Shown here in pieces: positions 10,878 through 20,974 of a DNA stretch of 64,000 nucleotides. How positions within the stretch are numbered: position 1 is the first letter of the stretch; every line of letters starts with the position of its first letter. The notes beneath the pieces were generated by a model. The model searched no databases and was not told the origin of the DNA. It worked only from the letters and a program-made list of their open reading frames with translations. A program made the position numbers and the translations under genes. The stretch is from Selaginella moellendorffii (taxonomy: Eukaryota > Streptophyta > Lycopodiopsida > Selaginellales > Selaginellaceae). Location: positions 26,391-90,390 of the forward strand of contig NW_003314305.1 in NCBI RefSeq assembly GCF_000143415.4. The letters run 5' to 3'.

Positions 10878-13703
10878 TTAATGAATCTCACCTTGAACCC
10901 GGGTTATGAATGCTCTTGCTACATCTCTTGCATGGTCTGGCAAGGTGATAGTGGCACTTTGCTTCTGCATCCAACCATGCACAACATTATCCACCGATAT
11001 GCTCATGCTGGGATCCCTTGGATTCAGCACCCATCTCTTTTCTAGGCAATCCTTCGTATATCCGGAACTTGGCTTGAACCACTCCACAGTTACATTGAAG
11101 GAATTAGTTTCCGCATCCTCCTCTGCATCAGTGATGCAGCGCCCCACCCATATCATTTGTTTTTTATTACTGGGTCTGACAAGCACGACCATTCCTTTGC
11201 AGACCTGTACTGGATTGAATGCTGAATCCGGCTTCTTGTTCTTCGGCCCACAATAGTGATCCTCAACATCGTTATCTGTCACTGCATTTCCAGAGGACAT
11301 TGTTCCACTACTATCTGGTGCTCTGGGTTCTGGCCAAAAGGACTCTTCCAATTCTTCATATACAACCGGCCCATTTTGGATAGCAGATATAATCTTCTCC
11401 CAGTATTCGATCAAAGGCTTGCACCTCTGAAAATAGGATTCTCCACCAAACACCAACCCCCTCTTCCAGAAGGCAATATGCTGTCTAATCCCGGCCATTA
11501 TACTTTCTTGGTCTTTGAGTCCATCCGGGTGCATCGGCCGTGGGGAACCCTGAGGAATCATAGGTTCCCCAGTTATGGGATCTCTCTTGAAGAGTTCAAT
11601 GCCGTCCACTGGCAGCCACACTGTGTCCCATTCTCTCATCTTGTACCTCATCACTGGAGCACCGTCACGCATGCTGAAATGAAATTGAAGGGGATTGGAG
11701 TGGCCAATCAGCGTTTTGGATCTGTCCCTGATGTAGCCTCTTACAAACCCCTTAAAGTTTGGAACCTCTGTCACAAGTGCAGCTTCAACTGTGCCTTTGA
11801 TGCAATTTTGGAATTCATCGTAGAGTTGTGGGAGGGTGAGGACATTGGATCGCCGGAGGGACTCTGCCAGGTGACTGAACATGGCATCGACGTCTTCATG
11901 AGTGTGCCCAACCATGAGAAAGCCAAGTGTAACCGTTTCAAATATGCCTTTGGCAACAAGCATCGCCAAGTACGCGAAGACGTACATGTTTTTGCTCTCA
12001 CTGCCAGCATTGTCTGTTTGGAGCAGAAGATGGGGTGGAAGGCCACATCGGCCGCAAGAACTTCCTTGAGATTCTGCTTCGTTTGGATGAGGCTGTGCAT
12101 TCACCGGGCGACCAGCCTCGTCGGAATGGCACGAGGCCTCACGTGATAACCCTACAATCTAATGGCCAACATATTCACTGGGATGGCATGGGGCCCCACG
12201 TGATACTGCAAGCCTTTGCTCCTCCTCCAGCTGAACCCTGTATGGGGTTCGATCGACAAGGGCCTTATGCAAGGGTTGGCCGTTCAGCTCAGTCTGCGCA
12301 CTTTGCAGAGACCTTAAGTGTTTTGCTAGGGACGCAATCATCATGTTTGCACCCCCGCCACCCCATAGAGGTACAAAGAAGTTCCCATAGTTCTGGGCAC
12401 CATGCCCATGAGTGATTATGCCAAACAGAGACACAGGCAGCTGTATGGATGAAGAGATTGCCTTGGGGGCAGGATTGAGTCGAGGTAAGCACGTCTTTTT
12501 CTAGTCCATTTTGTCGTGGATGATGCAGAGGTAAGAGTCAAGTCTCTCCATGGAGAGAATCCTGTTATGATAATATGCAGTCCTGCAGCTTCTTTGCTCG
12601 ATGTTGTGGTCGAGCCGCCTTCTAGCCAACGTCTCTCGCTCTTGAGCGATGCAAGAATTCTTCGACAAAACCATTTTGATAGCAGTGCACTCGTCACACT
12701 TTGAAAAGCTGGAGTACTTTCCTATACTCACATCCCTGAACCTGTTGCTCCACAATCTACTAAATCTAGATTGGCTCAGCTTCCTGTAGCCATTACTCTG
12801 GAGTTCCCGATTCACATCTTCCAATATGGCCCCCTTGGTATACATGGAAGGGAGAACTCGTTGGGTGTCTCGAGTTCCATCTTCCAAGAGGCGGGTTTTA
12901 TGTGGTTGCTGCTCGCTACATGTCTCGACAAACCTCTTGAAGATTGCCTCTCCATATACAACATGACCCCTGGTTTTGTGAGTACCGTCATTCCCATGGA
13001 CTGCCTGTTGAACCCTTTGTTCCTCGAACTCAGTTTTGATTCTGTAGAATGTGGTTCGAGGGACTCCATAAATGATTCTCCATGCCTTCATGCAGACCAA
13101 ACCCCTCTGGAAGACCATGCCCCCCACCTGATGTTCTGAAGCATCAACAGATGACCGTAATGCCTCATACACAAAATTGTGAGCTGCCTTCCAGGACAAT
13201 GTCTTGTATCTTGCTCTCTCCTCTTCAATAGCATCCCAATCAGCATGTTGATAGCACCTCCTCTTGCAACAAGCAACTGTCGAGACCATTCGAACCTCCA
13301 TCGCCATTTTCTGCCTTTTCGATTCATTGCTCAGATCCCTTTGACTGCGCTTTAGGAAGGTGTACTTTCTTTTCCCATGAAGAGATGGTCTGTCATCAGT
13401 TGTAGTGGTGTTTGATTGTGAATCCTTCACATTCTCAAACACTAAGTGCCTCAATTTCCACCGCACAATGCTTCCAATAGTCAAACTGTTTTCTTCTGTG
13501 TCAACAACCTCTAAAATCGCAACTCCAATATCATCCCAGCCCAATTCTTGATTAGCAACCGCATCTCTTGGATCGACAACTGTGGCTAAGCCCTCAGCTA
13601 TCACCTCCCCCTCGGGGTTGTTTAGAAACACCTTTGCCTGAATCCATGTAACACGGTTCTTAAGATCCACGGAGGGAACATGCGTCGCACTTGCGGAGGC
13701 CAT
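10878..13703 (-). pseudogene. DUF7869-type transposase-like gene
   Basis: The first block (13703 to 12501, 400 codons) has an N-terminal beta-rich region, a CCKRRCYQ motif, the conserved VPRTTFYRIK region and a KCDECTAIK cysteine pair, ending at KMD with a TAG at 12501-12503. The same frame continues for about 90 residues (KKTCLPRLN, LFGIITHGHGAQNY). After about 200 non-coding bases with two palindromes it resumes with LLLQTDNAGSESKN and GHTHEDVDAMF, then about 300 residues. The D-N and HTHED-D motifs are the hallmark of DUF7869 proteins, common in plant, oomycete and algal repeats and probably RNase H-fold integrases (family function inferred). One nonsense codon, consistent with C to T, inactivates the frame. 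Confidence 0.65.
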
Positions 13704-14039
13704 TCTGAAAGTGCAGAAAAGAAGTTAAAACCATACAAAAAATGATTGGAGAATGGCCTAAATCATAACATACCAAACAACATCAATAGCATGAGGCCAC
13801 ATGCCATTATTCAAACATGCTATTGACACCCACGTGAAATTTCGCATTCACAAAATTGGCATGAGGCCTCATGCCATCTTGATATACACACAGCTGCAGG
13901 CAAGTAAAAACATACATGACAATACGCTAGCCATGAAATTGCAAGGGCCCAAGATGGCATGTGGCCTCATGCCATTTCTAAATGTGGTCCTAAGCCATTC
14001 CATGGTGAACATACCAGGAAGCACAAGTGCCGAATATCA

Positions 14040-14260
14040 AGAGGAAGCAGTAGCCACACCAAAGACAGTGCCGCTCACAACACCGCAACTACTCGTAGCG
14101 CCGCTCGCAACACCGCAACTGCTCGTAGCGCCTCTCGCACAAACTGCCACGTGCATAAACTGCCGCTCGCAATGGGGCTCGCAATGCCGCAACCGCTCGT
14201 AGATGCATAAACCACAGCTCACAACGCCGCTTACACAAGCAGCGCTCATTGCGCTCAGCG
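14040..14260. repeat. GC-rich minisatellite in foreign segment
   Basis: About 30-bp imperfect units built on CCGCAACTNCTCGTAGCGCC and CTCGCAACA, five to six copies, lying upstream of the DUF7869 gene start. The base composition is far above that of the AT-rich neighbours. No open frame is convincing. Confidence 0.65.
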
Positions 14261-14324
14261 GAACCAAGAACACGGCGCACAAAAATGATAGACCTAGGAA
14301 TGAGTTCGAGAATTCAAAAATAAC

Positions 14325-15663
14325 ACACGCTTGAACGTCACATCAAATCCTCTGACAAACCAGATCTTATGATTCCTCTGACAAATTTCAAACTGAGTAG
14401 CTTCTAGACTTTGCTGTCGGAGGTTGAACTTTGTCACATCATGTCCTTGCCTCGATCCAGCTGTGCCATGTCAGTGATTCGAACTTTGCCATGCCATGTC
14501 AGCAATCCGCGCCAAGATTATTCGCCGTGTAAAGGAATAATTATGCTGTGTGTGTACGTCCATTTATGGCAATATAAGGCCACACGCCATTCAAAGAATA
14601 ATGCTAGTCGAGCATTTTTTGGTGCATTTTTGGGTTCAAAATTGCATGAGCCCACACGCTATAAAGTTTACCTGTACCAAAAATAGAAACAGCTTTATTT
14701 ACTTGGGAATTTAAGTGGTTGAGGCATTTTTAAACTTACAAACACATGCCCTACTTACATTCCTTTGGTTGCTTAAAATTCAAAAATATTATAAACCTTT
14801 CTTTTTGCATTTTCAATGTTTTCAATTATGGTTTTTGATTTTCGCAGGACCAGCCTAGTAATCTATTTGCATCCCGTCATGCTTATAGCTAGCTTTCGTT
14901 TGTCCCCTTCGCTAGCCTGAGATACATCTGCTCGGCATCTGCCTATTACAGCATTTGCCCAGAAAGGGCATCTTTCTTCACGCAGCATTTACCACATGTT
15001 TAGGGTTTAGGGTTTAGCAATTTAGTAGCTTGATAAACATGCAAATACAGAACTTGATGCAAAATCCTTTGATATGTCACAATGCCCCTAGGACCATAAA
15101 CACATTTCAATAGAGAGGGTCCTTTCATTTCATAACTCCTTACGTAGATCTTAGTGAAACCAGAGTTAGTGAAGTTAGTTTCTTGTGATCCCGCATCTAA
15201 TTGTGATGTCCCTTTGCAGTGTCGATGGAAAGGTCAATGCACACCAAACTGTAGAATCTTGGAGCAAAATAACGGTCGGATCTATGGCAAATGCCCCTGA
15301 AAAATTGTAAGGCTCGTGTGGTCTCATGTGGTGTCCAATCGAAATTCTTCTTTGCAGGGTCATCAAGAAAGACATTGTATACCATTATGTAAAATCTAGT
15401 TGCAATCTAACGGTTGGATCTCCAGAAAACTCAAAAAAATCTCACGCGTGTCAAAATATTCTAGGAATATACTCCTATGTGCCCCTGAAAATGGCGTGCG
15501 GCCCCACGCCATTCAAGAGATAATGCCAGATGACGCCGAGCATTTTTTGGTGCATTTTTTGGGATCAAAATTGCATGAGCCCACACGCTTGAATGTCACA
15601 TCAAATCTTCTGACAAACCAGATCTTATAATTCCTCTGACAAATTTCAAACTGAATAGCTGAA
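14325..15663 (+). repeat. Two direct duplicated blocks
   Basis: Block A, 14325-14403 (CACACGCTTGAACGTCACAT and onward), recurs at 15583-15663. Block B, 14579-14662 (CGCCATTCAAAGAATAATGC and onward, including two palindromes), recurs at 15503-15590. In the right-hand copy B runs directly into A; in the left-hand copy A precedes B. A weaker direct repeat of about 150 bp occupies 15180-15310 and 15345-15500 (shared TTTGCAG and AACGGTNGGATCT). This is the arrangement expected of a decayed tandem array. Confidence 0.7.
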
Positions 15664-15954
15664 CATCTGGCATTTTTGGAAATACAAGATGCTTTGGAAT
15701 ATCCAATCATGCATGGTATAAATATAGCGAGGGTATTAAATGATATCCCAATCATGATCTTTCTTTTGGATTTCGCGTGCATGTAGTCCGAGGAATGATG
15801 ACGTTGCGGATTTCTTTTGGATTTCACGTGCATGCATGCGCGCGGCAATCCAGAAATTAATGGTGGCGCCCAAGTTCGAGGAATGATGACGTGGCGGGAT
15901 TACCAACCGTCGTGACATTTCGCGCGTGTGAGGTTAAGTTTTGCATCGTACTCG

Positions 15955-16120
15955 CGCTCACACACTCGCGCTCGTATCGCGCTCCCACTCGCGATCACGC
16001 TCACATTCGCACTCATCTACCTTCTCTACAGGTTTCTCATGTGCATCGGCGTCCACTCGCGCTTGCATCACACTCGCGCTCGCATCGCGCTCGTGTGCAT
16101 CGGCGTCCACTTCAAGACAC
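15955..16120 (+). repeat. CACTCGCGCTCG simple repeat tract
   Basis: Interspersed CACTCGCGCTCG, CGCTCACAC and CATCGGCGTCCACT units, the last one twice. Open frames across it are composition artefacts. It lies at the right side of the foreign segment, before pol resumes. Confidence 0.7.
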
Positions 16121-17986
16121 ACCCAGTTTGTAACTTCGCCGCCAACTCCGCTGCCCACTCCGCCACCCACACGCAGCCCACTTGGCGTCCCGGCAGATTT
16201 CAGCGCCACTCTCCAACTGTAAGTGGCAGAGTAGCCTTGTTGCTACGATCCGCTGCACACATAGTGCACATTCGCCAGCGAGTCCGGCCTCGATTGTCAC
16301 GCCTCCATTCGGCTTCAAATGGTAAGTCTTTTAGGCCAAGTAGAAAATGGCGAATGAGGTATGGGAGCTTTGAGTTTTTGGTGATGCCCTTTGGGCTGTG
16401 CAATGCGCCGGCAATGTTTTCGGCATTGATGAACCACATCTTTGTACCCTATCTGGATCACTTAGTGGTCGTCTATATTGACGACATCCTGATCTATAGC
16501 GAGACGCTAGAGGAGCATGCCGAACACTTGGCGAAGGTGTTTGAGAAACTAAGGGAACACAAATTGTATGCTAAAGAGAGCAAATGTGACTTTTCTCAAC
16601 AAGAGGTAAAGTTTCTCGGGCATGTGGTGGGCCAGGACGGGCTCAAGGTGGACCCGGAGAAGGTCCAAGCGATCCAGGAATGGGAGCGACCATCGAATGT
16701 ACATGAGTTGAGGGCATTCTTGGGGCTATGCAACTACTATCGAAAGTTTATCAGACACTATTCGAGAGTAGCCCTGCCCTCAACGGACCAAACAGGAAAA
16801 GGGAAGATGGTATAGACAGCGGAATGCGAGGTGGCATTCGTCCACCTCAAAGGGAAATTGAGGAAGGCTCCCGTGTTGGCATTACCGGACTTTGGTAAGG
16901 ACTTTGAGGTAGAAACGGATGCTTCGGACTTTGCGTTGGGCGCGGTTTTGAAGCAAGACAACCATCCAATAGCGTTCTTCTCGAAGAAGCTGGACAAAGC
17001 TCAACGGAAGTGGCCTGCCCATGAGAAGGAATTGTTTGTGGTGGTCAAGGTGCTCAAGGAGTGGCGACACTACCTTGGGAGACACTTCAAAGTTTACACG
17101 GACAATGTGGCAACGAAACACTTCTTGTCACAGCCCAACCTAAGGGGAAAACAAGGTCGGTGGGCCAATGCTTTGGCTGAGTTTGATTGCGAGATCCTGT
17201 ACAAGCCTGGGAAGAGCAACATTGTGGCAGATGCGCTAAGTAGAAAAGCGAGCTTGAAGTTGGCGATATCTAGTGCGACAGCAACCTTTTGGGATGATGT
17301 GCGGATTGCATACGAGAACGATGGTCTAGCACAAGAAGTGTTGCTGAGGAATCTAGAGGCGCGGGAAGCTCACCAGAGAGGTGAGCTGCCAACGGAAGAG
17401 AAAACGGGCTATACGGAATGCAACGGACTCATATATTACAAACAAACGAGGGTATATGTTCCAGAAGGGGAACTAAGGAAGTTAGCCTTGGAAGAGTGTT
17501 ATGACGGACCTCTCGTGGGACATGGCGGAGTGCCCAAGACGATGGGCTTACTCAAAAGGAAGTATCACTGGCTAGATATGGCTAAGGACGTCCAAGACTA
17601 TGTAAAGACATGTCCAACATGTCAACAGGTCAAAGCCGTGACGAAGGCTAGTGGGGGCTTGTTGCAAAGCATCCCCATTCCAAATCGTCCGTGGAAATGT
17701 CTCACGACGGACTTCATCACGGGACTACCCCCAAGCGAGGGGTTCGATGTGATATTCGTGGTGGTGGACCGATTTTCAAAAATGGCACATTTCATACCCA
17801 CCACAACGGAAGTGGATGCGGAAGGTGTGGCGAAGCTGTTCTTCGAACAAGTGGTTCGAGTGAGGGGAAGGCCAGAAGAGATTATCTCAGATCGAGATAA
17901 GATCTTCACCAGTAGGTTTTGGAGGACACTCCTAGAACAGTATCGCACCAAGTTGAAATTCAGCACAGCCTATCACCCACAGACAG

Positions 17987-18033
17987 GTAATGGGAATTAA
18001 GTCAAGATTGATGGCACTAACACTTCTTGATAG
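17987..18033 (+). other. 47-bp intron-like insert in integrase codons
   Basis: Between CACCCACAGACAG and ACGGACAAACGG the sequence begins GTAATG, contains CACTAAC (a canonical plant branch-point match) at 18016-18022, and ends CTTGATAG. Removing it exactly restores the expected integrase reading frame in phase. Size and composition match introns of the intact genes in this window. Alternatives: filler DNA from break repair, or a recently gained spliceosomal intron. Confidence 0.6.
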
Positions 18034-18451
18034 ACGGACAAACGGAAAGGGTGAATAGGCAGCTGGAGGATTATTTGCGATGCTATGTCTCAGGAGACCA
18101 GACCGACTGGGTAAGTCATTTGGGACTTGCGAAAATGTGTTATAACAACTCACCACATTCGAGCATCGGGGTGAGTCCATGGGAAGTCATCAACGGGCGA
18201 GCTATTAAAGGTCCTGTGGAACTCGGCGTGGCCGAGTATCATGGAGAGTTACCTGCAGTGGAGGCATTCACGGCGGAAAGACTCAACATTTGGAATCTAG
18301 TGAGGGATTCCTTGGAACGGGCTCAACAAAGGCAAACTAAGTACGCGAACCAAAAGCGTCGGGATGTGGAGTTCCAAGCTGGGGAGAAGGTGTGGCTGAA
18401 CACCAAGAACCTTAGGCTACCAAGTGGGATTAGCCGGAAGTTGACCCAAAG

Positions 18452-18486
18452 GTAAAAATGCATGTATTCCTGTAAATGAATTAATC
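18452..18486 (+). other. Filler at internal deletion of integrase-chromodomain linker
   Basis: After KLTQR the coding sequence changes to AT-rich GTAAAAATGCATGTATTCC and onward, then returns at PYFEDPLRKDQ. Roughly 40 codons usually found between these motifs in chromoviruses are missing, so this is a deletion with filler, although it happens to begin with GT. Confidence 0.5.
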
Positions 18487-18755
18487 CGTATTTTGAGGAT
18501 CCGCTTCGCAAGGACCAAGTAAGACCTTTACCTGAGGTTATCCAAGGGGAGGAGGAATACGAAGTCGAGGCCATCCTCAATGCGCGCAAGAGCAAGCGAC
18601 AAGGATGCGAGGTGAGAGAGTTCCATGTGAAGTGGAAAGAATTTCCACACTGCGAAGCAACATGGGAACCGGAGGAGAACCTAGCGAACGCGCGAGATTT
18701 AGTGGAGGAATTTCTGCATGGCAGAACTCTATGTACTTATGCAAAGTTCAATTAA

Positions 18756-19158
18756 AAGTATCAATTTGAGAAAGTTGAGCAATGGCATATATTGGGACCC
18801 GAAGGCGCGCCGAAGGTAAGCTAATTAGCATGGGTTAGCTAAGTCGACCAGGTGTAGGGAGCTACGCCCGACTCCCTGCGGGGATGTCGAATCTGTAGAC
18901 GTATTCTACGGAGGTTGGGTTCGAGTCCCAACCCCCTAGTAAAGCAAGGCTAGGTTCAAGTCCCGACCCTATACTAGGGCGTGGTGAGGTGAGGGGTATA
19001 GGGACACCTATATTCCGTTGTCATGGGCTCTTGGCCGGGGAGGCTAACTTAGGCACACCGCTAAGTGGGGGGATGCCCCCGGAGACATGGTTAACAAGTC
19101 GTAGGATAAAATGAGACGTTCGATGTGGGCATCGAACTTCTTCTATGGGTGGTGGAGT
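18756..19158 (+). other. Chromovirus 3' untranslated region with tRNA T-arm-like motifs and purine tract
   Basis: Non-coding. At 18915-18931 a perfect tRNA T-arm (TTGGG stem, TTCGAGT loop, CCCAA stem) with a B-box GGTTCGAGTCC is present. A second B-box-like GGTTCAAGTCC follows at about 18953, with CCCGACCC. No complete cloverleaf could be built, so this is tRNA-derived debris or a SINE-like piece, not a tRNA gene. GGGTGGTGGAG just before 19159 is the likely polypurine tract. Confidence 0.55.
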
Positions 19159-20974
19159 TGTAAGGAACCAACTCGCCAAGGTGTCGTAGGCTAAAGGAAC
19201 CCCGAAAGCATGACCAAAATGACAAAGAGTTCATCGGATGGGACCAAGTTGAAGATCGAGTCCAAGACTGACTCTAGGACCGAGTTCGAGATAGAGTCCG
19301 GAATCGNNNNNNNNNNNNNNNNNNNNNNNNNNNNNNNNNNNNNNNNNNNNNNNNNNNNNNNNNNNNNNNNNNNNNNNNNNNNNNNNNNNNNNNNNNNNNN
19401 NNNNNNNNNNNNNNNNNNNNNNNNNNNNNNNNNNNNNNNNNNNNNNNNNNNNNNNNNNNNNNNNNNNNNNNNNNNNNNNNNNNNNNNNNNNNNNNNNNNN
19501 NNNNNNNNNNNNNNNNNNNNNNNNNNNNNNNNNNNNNNNNNNNNNNNNNNNNNNNNNNNNNNNNNNNNNNNNNNNNNNNNNNNNNNNNNNNNNNNNNNNN
19601 NNNNNNNNNNNNNNNNNNNNNNNNNNNNNNNNNNNNNNNNNNNNNNNNNNNNNNNNNNNNNNNNNNNNNNNNNNNNNNNNNNNNNNNNNNNNNNNNNNNN
19701 NNNNNNNNNNNNNNNNNNNNNNNNNNNNNNNNNNNNNNNNNNNNNNNNNNNNNNNNNNNNNNNNNNNNNNNNNNNNNNNNNNNNNNNNNNNNNNNNNNNN
19801 NNNNNNNNNNNNNNNNNNNNNNNNNNNNNNNNNNNNNNNNNNNNNNNNNNNNNNNNNNNNNNNNNNNNNNNNNNNNNNNNNNNNNNNNNNNNNNNNNNNN
19901 NNNNNNNNNNNNNNNNNNNNNNNNNNNNNNNNNNNNNNNNNNNNNNNNNNNNNNNNNNNNNNNNNNNNNNNNNNNNNNNNNNNNNNNNNNNNNNNNNNNN
20001 NNNNNNNNNNNNNNNNNNNNNNNNNNNNNNNNNNNNNNNNNNNNNNNNNNNNNNNNNNNNNNNNNNNNNNNNNNNNNNNNNNNNNNNNNNNNNNNNNNNN
20101 NNNNNNNNNNNNNNNNNNNNNNNNNNNNNNNNNNNNNNNNNNNNNNNNNNNNNNNNNNNNNNNNNNNNNNNNNNNNNNNNNNNNNNNNNNNNNNNNNNNN
20201 NNNNNNNNNNNNNNNNNNNNNNNNNNNNNNNNNNNNNNNNNNNNNNNNNNNNNNNNNNNNNNNGGGTTCCAAAAGTATAGTAGGGAGGTCCAGGAACCAG
20301 TTTTGAAGGGACTCTCCAGTTGGGCTTCCAAACCGACTTGAGGTTGAGACTGGGACCGAAGGGCCTTGGGTGGGAGTGAGCATGGACTTGGCTGGTGCCG
20401 GAGGGGCCATCCAAGGAAGTGCTCAAGAGCAGCTCCCACTCCCGAAAGGGAAACTGATTGCGGTGCTCCCGGCTCATGTGGAGTGGTGCCCCACTTGAGT
20501 ACCATGCGGCTCATTGGTCCTCGCCCTTCTTAGGGGCTTGGGCCTTCCTTTGGGATGGAAGTGGGGGGGTAGAGGTACCCATACCGGGCCGCTAGGCCAC
20601 GGTGTTTCGCCCCGGCGTCCCGAAGCAAGTGTTGCACTCAAGACTTGGGATTTAGAGGGTCCCATGATCAAGTCTTATGGTACCAAGGGATGTTAGGAAC
20701 CTGGAAGCTTGGTGTGCTTGGCTGCTTATGCTTGTGGGGAGTGTAGCCGAACCTTAAGTCTAGTCTAACCCAGGGAGGGGGATTGGGAGTGATTTGGGAA
20801 TCCGTGGATGGATGGCTAACACTCCGTTGCTCGTGCAGTGAGTAGCTGAGACCAAGTAGAAGCTGGTACCATAGGCGAGAACCTTGGCAAGGGAACTTAC
20901 CAAAAGCCAAGGCAGTGTGGGACGGATAGACGAGATAAGTTGGCAAATTGGAAAGGAAAAATTTGTGGCTTACA
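19159..20974 (+). repeat. 3' LTR of chromovirus, with gap
   Basis: Near-identical to 7109-8197 on both sides of the gap. The sequence before the gap reaches the start of the hexamer tract; after the gap it resumes at GGGTTCCAAAAGTATAG. The LTR ends at 20974 and is followed by ATAAC. Confidence 0.92.
19307..20263. other. Assembly gap (957 N)
   Basis: A run of N inside the hexamer tract of the 3' LTR. The corresponding 5' LTR interval is only about 200 bp, so either the gap size is an estimate or the tract is expanded. Any open frame crossing it is artificial. Confidence 0.98.

Larger units (their letters stand above)
9473..15591. repeat. Dispersed 22-bp palindrome family (>=15 copies)
   Basis: The consensus is two 11-base arms, ATGGCRTGNGG followed directly by CCNCAYGCCAT, with no spacer. 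Copies: 9473-9494, 9789-9810, 9878-9899, 10288-10309 (degenerate), 10478-10499, 10638-10659, 10784-10805, 12126-12147, 12183-12204, 13786-13807, 13856-13877, 13954-13975, 14566-14590 (3 bases longer), 14641-14662, 15491-15512 and 15570-15591. The best copies (13856, 13954, 15491) match 10 of 11 arm positions. All lie outside the conserved coding blocks of the DUF7869 gene, and I saw none elsewhere in the window. Confidence 0.8.
9260..16335. mobile_element. Foreign segment replacing middle of chromovirus; DUF7869-type transposon candidate
   Basis: Between truncated gag and RT residues starting RYGSFEF there are about 7 kb unlike the host element. They hold a transposase-like DUF7869 gene on the minus strand, a 22-bp palindrome in at least 15 non-coding places, a 25-bp motif in direct and inverted copies, internal duplications, and two GC-rich CGCTC-type repeat tracts. 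I found no clear terminal inverted repeats or target duplication. The host element has lost about 1.5 kb of gag-pol here (inference from missing domains), so this is not a simple insertion; nested insertion plus deletion, or ectopic recombination, would fit. Confidence 0.6.
16336..18755 (+). pseudogene. Chromovirus pol: partial RT, RNase H, integrase, chromodomain
   Basis: Coding starts abruptly inside RT (RYGSFEFLVMPFGLCNAP), passes the catalytic YIDD box and the RT thumb, reaches a TAG at 16813-16815 where Trp is expected (G to A), then RNase H (LPDFGKDFEVETDAS, DALSRK). The integrase HHCC finger (CPTCQQ) and DDE core (TDFITGLPP, SDRDKIF, YHPQT) follow. A 47-bp intron-like insert (17987-18033) splits YHPQT from DGQTERVNRQ. 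A filler near 18452 replaces the module before PYFEDPLRKDQ, and the frame ends with a chromodomain (EYEVEAIL, REFHVKWKEF, CEATWEPEENL) and stop 18753-18755. The chromodomain places it among the chromoviruses. Several lesions make it non-functional. Confidence 0.88.
7109..20974 (+). mobile_element. Ty3/gypsy chromovirus with nested foreign segment, TSD ATAAC
   Basis: The element starts TGTAAGGAACC at 7109 and ends GGCTTACA at 20974. It is flanked by a perfect 5-bp duplication, ATAAC at 7104-7108 and 20975-20979. Order: 5' LTR, primer binding site, broken gag, about 7 kb of foreign DNA (about 9260-16335), RT (C-terminal part), RNase H, integrase, chromodomain, 3' untranslated region, purine-rich tract and 3' LTR with an assembly gap. 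The zinc knuckle, protease and N-terminal RT are missing. Nonsense codons and frameshifts in gag and pol mean the copy cannot be autonomous. Confidence 0.9.

Noticed and set aside
10906-12415. Plus-strand frames of 116-296 codons
   Set aside because: Antisense to the DUF7869 gene, with no domain of their own.
9473-15591. CRISPR-like array
   Set aside because: Repeats are palindromic but spaced irregularly by tens to thousands of bases, in a eukaryotic genome, with no cas genes.
18452-18497. Second intron in pol
   Set aside because: Starts GT and could end AG, but PYFE codons inside it look like true coding sequence, and the preceding ~40 codons of the domain are missing, so deletion with filler fits better.
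18915-18968. tRNA gene
   Set aside because: Only a T-arm is complete; acceptor, D and anticodon arms could not be assembled.
19191-20514. Long open frames across the N-run
   Set aside because: Artefacts of reading undefined bases as open.
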